Of a stretch of DNA of 64,000 bases, positions 50,792 to 59,858 are shown one piece after another (positions within the stretch are counted from its first letter, which is position 1; the number at the start of each line of letters is the position of its first letter). The stretch spans positions 1 to 64,000 of the forward strand of contig NZ_VCNA01000004.1 of NCBI RefSeq assembly GCF_006170445.1. Reading direction: 5' to 3'. Under the pieces are notes generated by a model, which ran no database searches, was not told the DNA's origin, and was given only the letters and a program-made list of their open reading frames with translations. The stretch is from Brevibacillus dissolubilis (GTDB lineage: Bacteria; Bacillota; Bacilli; Brevibacillales; Brevibacillaceae). The position numbers and the translations under genes are program-made.

Positions 50792-52249
50792 TTATGATTC
50801 TATGCGTTTGAGGCGGGCGATGAAGAAGCCGTCGCTGTCAAAGTGATGCGGCAGGATCTGGACATATCCCCGATCCCGATCCATGATCGCCGAAACCGCT
50901 TCTGGCATATCGTCAGCCAGTGTGTTGTCCAAGACGAATTCCGGATGTTCTTTGACAAAACGTTCGACGATCTCCTGATTCTCCTCCGGCTCGATCGTGC
51001 AGGTGCTGTAGACGAGATATCCACCCGGCTTGAGCATCTGGGAGACCTGTTCGAGCAGGCGATACTGAACGTAGCTGATCTCAGTGATATCTGCCTTGCT
51101 TTTGTTCCATTTGAGGTCTGGCTTGCGGCGAATGACGCCAAAACCAGTACATGGAGCGTCAAGCAGGATGCGGTCAAAGGTACCGAGTCCTTTTTCCGGC
51201 AATTCGCTAGCATCGGATACGAGTGTGTCGATGATCGTGATACCGAGACGGTTGGCGGTTTCCTTGATCAGCTCGCGCTTGTGCGGGTGAACATCGCAGG
51301 CGATGATCTCTCCCTCGTTGTTCATCAGCTCAGCGATATGTGTGGTTTTGCCACCTGGTGCGGCACACGCATCGAGTACGCGCAGACCCGGCTCCACATG
51401 CAAGGCTGGGGCGACGAGCATGGAGCTTTCGTCTTGGATGGTGCACAGACCTTGGCGGAACTGGATGCTTCCGGCCGCGTGCCCGCTATGTAAAAGAATC
51501 GCGTCTGGTGTCACACGGGACGGCTCTGCCTCTGGGAACTGATCCTCCAGATCGCGCAAAAGCATCTCACGGGTGTTGCGCAGACGGTTGACACGGATGG
51601 TCGGCATCGGCGGCTTGTTGTTGCTTTGGCAGATCGCTCGTGCCGTCTCTGCTCCGTACAGTCTGATCCAGCGCTTCACAAGCCATGCTGGGTGAGACTC
51701 TTCGAGTGAAATACGGGCTGCCTCGTCATCCTCGGGAACCTCCCACACATCCGCTGTCCGCAAGACGTTGCGCAGCACTCCATTGACAAGCGAGCTGATC
51801 CCCTGATGACCACGGCGCTTGGCGATCTCGACAGCTTCATGTACAGCCGCACGCTCTGGCACACGGTCGAGGTAACGGATTTGGTAGAGGCTCATGCGGA
51901 TTAGGTTGAGTACCCAAGGCTGAAGCTTTTTCGGACCGCCCTTGATGAACTTCCCGATCACATGGTCAAGCGTGTTGCGGCGTTGGATCGTCCCATATAC
52001 AAGCTCGGTGACAAGACCTACGTCCGGGCCAGCCAGATGGGTGCGCTCCAGTGCGCCTTTTAATTCCAAGTTGCTGTATGATTGCTGTTCGTCAATGCGG
52101 GTCAAGATGTCGAGGGCGATGTCACGGGCAGTCGCATTGCGTCCGCCTGTGCCTGCCGGACGTTGGTTGCGCTCGCCTGAGCCTTGTGGTCGTGGACGGC
52201 GCTCCCCTGTTGTTTTGTTGGGTCTTCCCGCTTTTTGAGTTGGCTTCAC
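50792..52249 (-). CDS. rsmB: 16S rRNA (cytosine-967-C5) methyltransferase RsmB
   Basis: A 485-residue protein. Residues 1-40 are a basic, Arg/Pro-rich extension not usual in the family. Then come an NusB-like domain (about 41-170) and the methyltransferase with SAM motif DACAAPGGKT and Cys residues in LDAPCTGFG and YSTCTIEPEEN. The start is GTG, one base after the fmt stop, with AGGAG inside fmt. Confidence 0.94.
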   Translation of the reverse strand: MKPTQKAGRPNKTTGERRPRPQGSGERNQRPAGTGGRNATARDIALDILTRIDEQQSYSNLELKGALERTHLAGPDVGLVTELVYGTIQRRNTLDHVIGKFIKGGPKKLQPWVLNLIRMSLYQIRYLDRVPERAAVHEAVEIAKRRGHQGISSLVNGVLRNVLRTADVWEVPEDDEAARISLEESHPAWLVKRWIRLYGAETARAICQSNNKPPMPTIRVNRLRNTREMLLRDLEDQFPEAEPSRVTPDAILLHSGHAAGSIQFRQGLCTIQDESSMLVAPALHVEPGLRVLDACAAPGGKTTHIAELMNNEGEIIACDVHPHKRELIKETANRLGITIIDTLVSDASELPEKGLGTFDRILLDAPCTGFGVIRRKPDLKWNKSKADITEISYVQYRLLEQVSQMLKPGGYLVYSTCTIEPEENQEIVERFVKEHPEFVLDNTLADDMPEAVSAIMDRDRGYVQILPHHFDSDGFFIARLKRIES

Positions 52250-52250
52250 G

Positions 52251-53207
52251 CTATTCGACTCCTAACATCGTACCAGCCTGTAAGTTGCTGCCTGCACCGC
52301 GCAGATAGTCGAAGACGCTCATGCGCTTTTTGCCTTCGGGCTGGATTTCCATAAGCTTGACCGTCCCCTCGCCACACGCCACGATCAGTCCGTCCTCTTC
52401 ACGGCTGATGATGGTGCCTGGTGTACCTTGGGAACCTGTCTCTTTTATTTTTTCTACCCACCAGATTTTCCATACCTTGCCCTCGCAGGTGGTATAGGCG
52501 ACCGGCCATGGGTTGAGACCGCGCACTTGGTTGTAGATGGCGGTGGCTGGTTTGTTCCAGTCGATTTTTTCATCGGTGCGTTTGATATTCGGGGCAAACG
52601 TCGCCTCATCGTGGTTCTGCGGTACCGCTGTGATCTCGCCTGCCAGAAGCTGTGGCACAGTTTCGATCAGAAGCTTCGCACCTGCCACGGCTAATTTGTC
52701 ATGCAAAAGACCCACGGTGTCGCGCTCCTCAATCGGGACGACGACCTTGGAGAGCATGTCCCCTGCGTCAAGTGCTTCCACCATGTACATGATCGTGACG
52801 CCTGATTCTTTTTCCCCGTCTACGATGCACTTGTGGATTGGTGCACCCCCGCGGTATTTAGGCAAAAGGGAGGCGTGGACGTTGATACAGCCATGCTTAG
52901 GCACGTCTAACAACGCTTTCGGCAAGATTTGGCCGTAAGCGGCGGTGACGATCAGGTCTGGCTGGATCGCCATGATCTCGGCGAGTGCTTCGGGCTGCTT
53001 GATTTTTTCAGGCTGGTAGACCGGGAGATTGTGCTTCTCCGCCGTTTCCTTGACAGGCGGCGGGGTCATCACTTGCTTGCGGCCTACTGGACGGTCTGGC
53101 TGGGTCACGACACCGACGACATCATACCCGGCCTCGATGAGTGCTTCGAGGCTCTGGGTAGCGAAGTCAGGCGTCCCCATGAACAGAATGCGGACGTGAT
53201 CGGTCAA
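52251..53207 (-). CDS. fmt: Methionyl-tRNA formyltransferase
   Basis: A 318-residue enzyme that formylates initiator Met-tRNA. Catalytic Asn-His-Asp appear in [17 protein letters not shown] and ALDAGDM; the C-terminal OB domain starts near 210. The start is TTG just after the def stop, with AAGGGGA upstream. It works with Def, encoded immediately before it; both initiator tRNA copies lie in this window too. Confidence 0.96.
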   Translation of the reverse strand: MTDHVRILFMGTPDFATQSLEALIEAGYDVVGVVTQPDRPVGRKQVMTPPPVKETAEKHNLPVYQPEKIKQPEALAEIMAIQPDLIVTAAYGQILPKALLDVPKHGCINVHASLLPKYRGGAPIHKCIVDGEKESGVTIMYMVEALDAGDMLSKVVVPIEERDTVGLLHDKLAVAGAKLLIETVPQLLAGEITAVPQNHDEATFAPNIKRTDEKIDWNKPATAIYNQVRGLNPWPVAYTTCEGKVWKIWWVEKIKETGSQGTPGTIISREEDGLIVACGEGTVKLMEIQPEGKKRMSVFDYLRGAGSNLQAGTMLGVE

Positions 53208-53210
53208 GGC

Positions 53211-53687
53211 TTATTCCCCTTCCTCTTTCTTCGCTGGATAGACACGGTCAGCGATGTCGATGAATAGGACGCCATTGAGGTGGTCCAGCTCATGCTGGAT
53301 GCAGCGGGAGGTCAGGTCGACGCCTTCGAATTCAAAGGTTTCGCCGTGGCGGTTCTGTGCACGGACTTTGACCCAGAGGTGGCGGCGGACATCACCGTAG
53401 AGACCTGGGATGGACAGGCAGCCTTCTGGATGGTTCTCGAACTGCTGGTCACGGTGCTCGATGATTTCTGGATTGATGAACTCAACTGGGCCGTCACCGC
53501 AATCGAGAACGAAGACGCGCTTGAGGATGCCGACTTGTGGGGCAGCAAGTCCTACGCCGTCTGCTTCGTACATGGTTTCTACCATATCGTCTAACAACTT
53601 GTGCAGGTTTTCGTTAAATTTGGTCACTTCTTTTGCTTTTTCTCTGAGCACCGGGTCTGGGTGCTTTACGATGGTGCGAATCGCCAT
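53211..53687 (-). CDS. def: Peptide deformylase
   Basis: A 158-residue metalloenzyme removing the formyl group from new proteins. The three motifs GVGLAAPQVG, EGCLSIPG and QHELDHLNG give the Cys and two His metal ligands and the catalytic Glu. AAGGAGG precedes the ATG. Confidence 0.97.
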   Translation of the reverse strand: MAIRTIVKHPDPVLREKAKEVTKFNENLHKLLDDMVETMYEADGVGLAAPQVGILKRVFVLDCGDGPVEFINPEIIEHRDQQFENHPEGCLSIPGLYGDVRRHLWVKVRAQNRHGETFEFEGVDLTSRCIQHELDHLNGVLFIDIADRVYPAKKEEGE

Positions 53688-53719
53688 GGTGGTGGCCTCC
53701 TTTTATCTTCAATCATTGC

Positions 53720-56242
53720 TTATAAAAGCATCTGTGGGTCAGGATCGATCGTCAATGTTACTTTCTGCGATTTCATCCAATCATCGAACTGGGCACTGGT
53801 CTGGGCCAGCAGATCCGTGATTTTGGGTTCATCCCGATATTTTAGCATGATCTGGAACCGAAATCTATCTTTGATCCGGGCAATCGGTGACGGGCAAGGG
53901 CCGATCAGCTGTGTCGTCGGGGCAAGCCGTGGTCTCAAATACCCGGCAAAATTCTCAGCGGCCCGCATCAAGACAGGCACATCCTCGTGAGAGAAGGTGA
54001 TCAGCACCAGACGGTAGAACGGCGGGTACTGCCGCTCTTTGCGCATCACCATCTCCCTCTGATAAAAGCCTACGTAATCATGCTCGGTCGCGTGCACGAT
54101 ACTGTAATGCTCCGGCGAGTACGTCTGTACGACGACCTCCCCTTTCAACTCATGCCGTCCGGCGCGGCCTGCTACCTGTGTGAGCAGCTGAAAGGTCTTC
54201 TCAGCAGCGCGGAAGTCAGGCAGGTTGAGCGAGGTGTCGGCGGCGATGACTCCGACCAACGTGATCCGAGGGAAGTCCAGCCCTTTGGCGATCATCTGGG
54301 TACCGAGCAGGATATCGGCCTGACCGTTGCGAAACTGGGTCAAGAGCTGTTCGTGGGCGCCTTTTTTCGAAGTGGTGTCGACATCCATCCGTATGACGCG
54401 GACTCCTGGGAACAGCTTGGCCAGCTCCTCCTCGACGCGCTGTGTGCCTGTACCGAAGAAGCGGATGTGCTGGCTTTGGCACTCGGGACAATTGTTCGGC
54501 TGTGGGATGGTATACGAGCAGTAATGGCAGCGAACCGTGTTGTTGGTACGGTGATACGTAAGCGAGATGTCACAATGCGGACAGCGCAGCGTATGACCGC
54601 ACTCCCGGCACATGACAAAGGTGGAAAAGCCGCGCCGGTTGAGGAACAGCACGATCTGCTCCTTCTTTTGCAGACGGTCTTGGATCATCTCGTGGAGACG
54701 GCGGGAAAACATCGAGACGTTCTTGTCACGCAGCTCATCACGCATATCGACGATGTGGATCTTCGGAAGCGGACGGTTGCCGACCCGTTCTGCCATCGTC
54801 AAGAGCTCGTAGCGTCCGCGTGTTGCCAGCGCATACGTCTCCAGCGCCGGAGTGGCACTCCCGAGGATCAGTACCGCGTCATTAGCCTTCGCCCGCCATG
54901 TCGCCACATCGCGAGCATGGTAGCGAGGGGTCTCTTCCTGTTTGTATGTGCTCTCGTGCTCCTCGTCGATGATGATCAGGCCCAGATTGCGGAACGGGGC
55001 AAAAATCGCCGAACGCGCCCCCACCACTACCTGTACCTGACGACGCAGGATTTTGCGCCATTCGTCATAGCGCTCCCCTTGGGACAAAGCACTGTGGATC
55101 ACGGCTACATTATCTCCGAAGCGACCTTTGAACCGCTCCACCATCTGCGGTGTCAGCGAGATCTCGGGTACGAGAAAGATCGCTTCCTTTCCTTTTGCCA
55201 AGGTCTGCTCAATCGCTTCCATATAGACCTCGGTCTTCCCGCTCCCTGTCACCCCATGCAGTAAAAAGGAAGCAAACCGATCCTCATAAATCGGCGGCAG
55301 GATCGCGGCAAGCGCCCGTGCCTGCTCAGGTGTCGGTTGGTACTTCTGGGGGGTAGGGAACTTGCGGTCTGCGTATGGGTCACGGTAGACCTCGATCTGC
55401 TCGGTCTTCACCCAGCCTTTTTTCTCCATCGTGTTAATCGTGGAGCGCGTGATGTTAAGCAGCTCCATCACATCAGCGATAGGCACAGGCTCTGTCTTAC
55501 GCACGAGCAAAAGCAACACATGCTTCATCCGCTCCGAACGTGGGGGCAGGTCTTCGACGATCTGCTGTACCTCTTCACGCGGCAGGGTGAGGCTGACGTG
55601 TGCTACTTTTTTGCGGGTGATCCGGTCTTTCACCTGATATTCAGTGGCGATCCATCCGGCTTTGATCCATCCGGGGACGAGCATGAACTCTTCGGAAAAG
55701 CGCTTCTCCGCCTCCCCCATCTGGATCGCGCCGTGATCTGCCACATAGCGGAGCATGCCGTAGGTGGATGCAAGCTCTGGCGTGAGGCTTTCGGTGGCGA
55801 CAAGCCATTTCTCGGCCTTGCCTTTGAGCACAGCAGGCAGCATCGCGGTGAGCGCCATCGTCCACGGGCAGAGATACTGTCGGCCCATCCACTCGCCCAT
55901 GCGGATCAACTCTGTGGTCAGCGGCGGTTCATCGTCGAGGACGGAGAGTACCTCTTTGAGCTTGGTGGCGGCTGGTTCGGGCAGGTCTTCATCCGCGAAC
56001 AGTCCAAGGCCATAGGTGGCTGGTTCATCAGTCGGATCAGCGGATGTGGCTGTGGATGGGTTAGCAGATGCATGTCCGATCAGCTCCACCACATAGCCCT
56101 GCAGCTTGCGCGGGCCGAAGGGAACGACGACACGGCTTCCCTCTTGGATCAGCGGAGCCAGCCAGTCGGGGACGAGGTAATCAAAGGGGCGGTTCGTGCG
56201 GTTCGTCGGTACGTCAACGATGACTTTGGCGATCAATCGCAT
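53720..56242 (-). CDS. priA: Primosomal protein N' (replication restart helicase PriA)
   Basis: An 840-residue helicase. N-terminal 3'-DNA-binding domain, helicase core with Walker A GVTGSGKTE and DEEH box, and an inserted zinc region with eight Cys (CRECG, CPHC, CHYC, CPEC). It reloads the replisome at stalled forks. Residues about 70-85 contain an Ala/Ser/Thr-rich loop (ASANPSTATSADPTDE) not typical of the family. Confidence 0.96.
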   Translation of the reverse strand: MRLIAKVIVDVPTNRTNRPFDYLVPDWLAPLIQEGSRVVVPFGPRKLQGYVVELIGHASANPSTATSADPTDEPATYGLGLFADEDLPEPAATKLKEVLSVLDDEPPLTTELIRMGEWMGRQYLCPWTMALTAMLPAVLKGKAEKWLVATESLTPELASTYGMLRYVADHGAIQMGEAEKRFSEEFMLVPGWIKAGWIATEYQVKDRITRKKVAHVSLTLPREEVQQIVEDLPPRSERMKHVLLLLVRKTEPVPIADVMELLNITRSTINTMEKKGWVKTEQIEVYRDPYADRKFPTPQKYQPTPEQARALAAILPPIYEDRFASFLLHGVTGSGKTEVYMEAIEQTLAKGKEAIFLVPEISLTPQMVERFKGRFGDNVAVIHSALSQGERYDEWRKILRRQVQVVVGARSAIFAPFRNLGLIIIDEEHESTYKQEETPRYHARDVATWRAKANDAVLILGSATPALETYALATRGRYELLTMAERVGNRPLPKIHIVDMRDELRDKNVSMFSRRLHEMIQDRLQKKEQIVLFLNRRGFSTFVMCRECGHTLRCPHCDISLTYHRTNNTVRCHYCSYTIPQPNNCPECQSQHIRFFGTGTQRVEEELAKLFPGVRVIRMDVDTTSKKGAHEQLLTQFRNGQADILLGTQMIAKGLDFPRITLVGVIAADTSLNLPDFRAAEKTFQLLTQVAGRAGRHELKGEVVVQTYSPEHYSIVHATEHDYVGFYQREMVMRKERQYPPFYRLVLITFSHEDVPVLMRAAENFAGYLRPRLAPTTQLIGPCPSPIARIKDRFRFQIMLKYRDEPKITDLLAQTSAQFDDWMKSQKVTLTIDPDPQMLL

Positions 56243-56250
56243 CCCTTGGG

Positions 56251-57561
56251 CTACCTCGTCATGCTTGCCTGTATTTTGGTCAGGGCCACATCAAACAGCT
56301 TATCCGCCACCGCACGCTTGCTCATCTTGTCCAACGCGACCTGATCCCCATCTTTACTAAAAATCGTAACGATATTGGTATCGCCGCCCATGCCGGCACC
56401 TTCCTGCAGCACATTGTTGGCTACGATCATGTCCAGATTTTTGCGGGCGATCTTATCTAGTGCGTACTTGGCGAGATCCTGTGTCTCAGCGGCAAAGCCG
56501 ATCAAGAATTGATTATGCTTCTGCTCGCCCAAGGTTCGCAGGATATCCGGGGCTTTTTCCATCTCGATGGTCAGTTCATCCCCGGTTTTCTTCATCTTAT
56601 GTTCGTAGGTGACCTTCGGGCGGTAGTCGGAGACAGCGGCAGATTTGACAACCACATCAGTCACAGGGTACACCGCCAGACAGGCATCCAGCATCTCCTG
56701 TACCGATTCAACCGCGACAAAAGTAACCCCATCCGGCTTCGGCAATGCGGTTGGTCCGCTCACCAAGACAACCTCTGCCCCACGGTCGCGGGCTGCTTCT
56801 GCGATCGCGTAGCCCATTTTGCCGGAAGCGTGGTTGGTGATGTAGCGCACAGGGTCGATCTTCTCTCGGGTGGGGCCTGCGGTGACGAGGATTTTGAGTC
56901 CAGCGAGATCGCGTGCGTGGGTGATGGACGATCCAGTGGATGCTGATGGGTTCAAATACGGTTGATCCACAGCCACAGCAGGTGCATCCGATACAGGATG
57001 AACCTCCTCCTGCCCCGCAAAATACTGCTTCACCACTTCCACAATCTCTTCCGGCTCTGCCAGCCGTCCCCTTCCTACCCAGCCACATGCCAGAAACCCC
57101 TCGCCCGGCTCGATAAAACGGTAGCCCCATCCGCGAAGCTTGTCCATGTTCTGCATCACCGCTGGATGTGCGTACATATTCACATTCATGGCCGGTGCGA
57201 TCATCACAGGTGCTTTGGTCGCAAGCAGGGTGGTGGTCAGCATATCATCGGCGATGCCGTGGGCCAGCTTGCCGAGCAGGTTGGCTGTAGCGGGTGCGAC
57301 CAGTACGAGGTCGGCGCGGTCAGCCAGGTCGATATGGGCGATCACACTCACGTCAGGCTCGGTGAAGGTGTCTGTATACACAGGCAGATGGGACAGCGCT
57401 TGAAAAGTCAGCGGTTGAACGAACTTCTGCGCCCCCTCCGTCATGATCACATACACCTTCGCTCCGGCCTGTGTCAGCTTGCTGGTCAGTGCTGCCGCTT
57501 TGTAAGCCGCGATGCCGCCTGTGACGCCCAGCACGATGATTTTGTCTTGTAACGGTAGCAT
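56251..57561 (-). CDS. coaBC: Phosphopantothenoylcysteine decarboxylase / synthetase (CoaBC)
   Basis: A 436-residue bifunctional enzyme of coenzyme A synthesis. The N-terminal CoaC flavoprotein part has GVTGGIAAYKAAAL, PATANLLGKLAHGIADD and the substrate clamp Cys in ACGWVGRGRLAEP. The C-terminal CoaB part starts at LKILVTAGPTREKIDPVRYITN. The linker of about 30 residues is longer than usual. GGAGAGGG before MLPLQDKI sets the start. Confidence 0.95.
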   Translation of the reverse strand: MLPLQDKIIVLGVTGGIAAYKAAALTSKLTQAGAKVYVIMTEGAQKFVQPLTFQALSHLPVYTDTFTEPDVSVIAHIDLADRADLVLVAPATANLLGKLAHGIADDMLTTTLLATKAPVMIAPAMNVNMYAHPAVMQNMDKLRGWGYRFIEPGEGFLACGWVGRGRLAEPEEIVEVVKQYFAGQEEVHPVSDAPAVAVDQPYLNPSASTGSSITHARDLAGLKILVTAGPTREKIDPVRYITNHASGKMGYAIAEAARDRGAEVVLVSGPTALPKPDGVTFVAVESVQEMLDACLAVYPVTDVVVKSAAVSDYRPKVTYEHKMKKTGDELTIEMEKAPDILRTLGEQKHNQFLIGFAAETQDLAKYALDKIARKNLDMIVANNVLQEGAGMGGDTNIVTIFSKDGDQVALDKMSKRAVADKLFDVALTKIQASMTR

Positions 57562-57618
57562 CCTACCCTCTCCTCTCACATCGATACATCCATCCATTCC
57601 GCCATCTGCCGCTTGGCG

Positions 57619-57646
57619 CAAAAAAACAACCTGCGGTCAGGTTGTT
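57619..57646 (-). terminator. Terminator after rpoZ
   Basis: AACAACCTG/CAGGTTGTT stem followed by seven T on the minus strand. It divides the yicC-rpoZ unit from coaBC. Confidence 0.85.
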
Positions 57647-57658
57647 TCCGTGTCTAAC

Positions 57659-57871
57659 TTAGGATTGTGGACGAATGTTGTTGTTTTCGAAAACCAGTTT
57701 GTCTTCGATGATTTCTTCGAGTGCCTGACCGACGAACTTTTTGGAGAACGGACGGGTCAGCTGCAGATTGTTTTCTTGGCGCAGTTGGCGTGCACGCTTG
57801 GACGCGATGGTCACGAGGATGTATTTGCTTTCTACCTTGTCAGTCAATTTATCAATAGATGGGAATAGCAT
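57659..57871 (-). CDS. rpoZ: RNA polymerase omega subunit
   Basis: A 70-residue protein with the omega pattern [26 protein letters not shown] and the C-terminal [11 protein letters not shown]. It helps assemble RNA polymerase. It follows gmk by five bases. Confidence 0.95.
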   Translation of the reverse strand: MLFPSIDKLTDKVESKYILVTIASKRARQLRQENNLQLTRPFSKKFVGQALEEIIEDKLVFENNNIRPQS

Positions 57872-57876
57872 GAGAT

Positions 57877-58491
57877 TTAGACCTCCTTGATCATCTTACG
57901 GTATTTGTGAATCTGACGGTCTTTTTTCAGGTGCTCGGCCGTCACGATGGACTTGATGCGCTCACACGCTGATTCAACCACGTCGTTGACCACGACATAA
58001 TCGTATTTTTCCATGAGTTCAATCTCGACCTTGGCCATCTCCATACGGTTGCGGATGGACTCTTCTGTCTCGGTGCCACGGCCGACGATGCGGTTGTGCA
58101 ATTCGGACAGGTCTGGCGGTGCGAGGAACAAAAACGTACCTTGTGGGAACTTTTCTTTGACCTGCAATGCGCCTTGTACCTCGATCTCAAGGACAACATC
58201 GCGTCCACTTGCCAGTGTCTCTTCGACGAACTTGCGCGGGGTTCCGTAGTAGTTGCCTACGTATTCGGCCCATTCGAGCAGCTCATCGTTTTGGATCATG
58301 TGCTGGAACTCTTCTTTTGACTTGAAAAAATAATTAACTCCATCCACTTCACCCTCGCGTGGTTTGCGGGTGGTGGCGGAGACGGAATACACCAGCTCTG
58401 GCATGTACTGGCGCAGCGCCTTACATACGGTGCCTTTGCCCACGCCGGATGGACCGGACAGGACTAACAGGAGACCACTATCGTTCCCCAT
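57877..58491 (-). CDS. gmk: Guanylate kinase
   Basis: A 204-residue enzyme phosphorylating GMP to GDP. P-loop GPSGVGKGT at residues 13-21, GMP-site [17 protein letters not shown] and lid region [10 protein letters not shown]. Part of the conserved remA-gmk-rpoZ run. Confidence 0.97.
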   Translation of the reverse strand: MGNDSGLLLVLSGPSGVGKGTVCKALRQYMPELVYSVSATTRKPREGEVDGVNYFFKSKEEFQHMIQNDELLEWAEYVGNYYGTPRKFVEETLASGRDVVLEIEVQGALQVKEKFPQGTFLFLAPPDLSELHNRIVGRGTETEESIRNRMEMAKVEIELMEKYDYVVVNDVVESACERIKSIVTAEHLKKDRQIHKYRKMIKEV

Positions 58492-58512
58492 AATGTTGCT
58501 TCAACTCCTACT

Positions 58513-58776
58513 CTATTCATCAGGATCGTCATCTTTATTATTGCCCAGACGCTGTGCCACGGTCTCAGGCTGTACCGCCGAAAGAATCACGTGATCCGAA
58601 TCGGTGATAATCACCGCCCGGGTACGGCGTCCATATGTAGCATCAACCAGCATACTGCGATCACGCGCTTCCTGGATGATCCGCTTGATCGGTGCGGATT
58701 CAGGACTTACGATCGAGATGATGCGGTTCGCATTAACGATATTGCCAAAGCCTATGTTAATGAGTTTAATTGCCAT
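58513..58776 (-). CDS. remA: Extracellular matrix regulatory protein RemA (DUF370)
   Basis: An 87-residue DNA-binding protein starting [22 protein letters not shown], typical for RemA. In Bacillus it activates biofilm matrix and osmoprotection genes. GGGGAG precedes this ATG; a TTG four codons earlier overlaps the ribosome site. Confidence 0.94.
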   Translation of the reverse strand: MAIKLINIGFGNIVNANRIISIVSPESAPIKRIIQEARDRSMLVDATYGRRTRAVIITDSDHVILSAVQPETVAQRLGNNKDDDPDE

Positions 58777-58800
58777 GTCGCTCCCCAATCCTTTCTTCCC

Positions 58801-59682
58801 TCACTCGACGTTCTGAACCTGCTCTCTCATCTTTTCCAGTTCGGTTTTGATTTCCACAGCGAGGCGTTGGATGGGCAGATGATTCGCTTTGGAAGCGATG
58901 GTATTGGCTTCCCGATTCATCTCTTGCAAAAGAAAATCCAGCTTGCGGCCCACTGCTTCCGTCGCATTCAACTGATCCCAAAATTGGGCGCAGTGACTGG
59001 CCAATCGCGTCGTCTCTTCAGAGATGTCCGCACGTTCAGCAAACAAGGCAACCTCCTGCATCAGCCGGGACTGATCAGGTACAAGCTCACCGGACAGATC
59101 TTGAATCCGCTGGGTCAGCCGCTTCTGATACTCTTCTGTTGCCTGCGGAGAAAACTCCAGAATCTCGTCCGTCCATGTCTGAATCTGCGTGAGGCGCATC
59201 GTGAGGTCTTGATTGATCCGCTCCCCTTCGGCTTGCTTCATCTGGTACAGATCAGCTGCCGCTGCCACCACCACTTGGGTCAGCCACTCTTCGATCTCTT
59301 CCGGGGTGACCTGTGCCACTTCTTCATGCAGCACGACACCAGGCAGGGTCAGGAGGTCTTTGGCTGTGAGTGGGGCGTGCAGGGAGAAATGTTCGTTCAT
59401 CTTCGCAGCCGCTTGTGCGTAGAACTCGGCGGCCGTCCAGTCTATGGTGAACGGGGCATGATGATCACGCACCTGCTCCATCGAGATGTGCACCTCGACA
59501 CGACCCCTGCGGACTTTCTGCGAAACCACGTTCTTGACTTGGGCTTCGAGCACTCCCCATGACTTAGGCAGACGTGTGATGACTTCACAATAGCGATGGT
59601 TCACGGCGCGAATCTCGGCCAAAAGCCGAACATTCCCCCTCTGTTCTTCCTTTCTTCCGTACCCAGTCATACTTAGGATCAT
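58801..59682 (-). CDS. yicC: YicC-family endoribonuclease
   Basis: A 293-residue protein with the YicC/YloC N-terminus MILSMTGYGR and C-terminus FLLQEMNREANTIASKA. Family members cleave RNA. It is the first gene after the strong promoter and precedes remA. Confidence 0.93.
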   Translation of the reverse strand: MILSMTGYGRKEEQRGNVRLLAEIRAVNHRYCEVITRLPKSWGVLEAQVKNVVSQKVRRGRVEVHISMEQVRDHHAPFTIDWTAAEFYAQAAAKMNEHFSLHAPLTAKDLLTLPGVVLHEEVAQVTPEEIEEWLTQVVVAAAADLYQMKQAEGERINQDLTMRLTQIQTWTDEILEFSPQATEEYQKRLTQRIQDLSGELVPDQSRLMQEVALFAERADISEETTRLASHCAQFWDQLNATEAVGRKLDFLLQEMNREANTIASKANHLPIQRLAVEIKTELEKMREQVQNVE

Positions 59683-59718
59683 AGGCTCACACTCTCACAG
59701 ACATAAAATCGTTAACTT

Positions 59719-59748
59719 ATTATAGGAGACAATGCTTCCCAGTGTCAA
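59719..59748 (-). promoter_or_regulatory. yicC operon promoter
   Basis: TTGACA, 18-base spacer, TATAAT on the minus strand: both boxes fit the sigma-A consensus in all positions. Confidence 0.85.
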
Positions 59749-59858
59749 CTTTTTGCACGGGCAAAAGCAGGCAGGAACCTTGGGCAAATCCGTCCTGATT
59801 ATGGTACACTAATCAAATATGTTTCATCATACAGGGAGAGAAATTGAGGTGAATCACC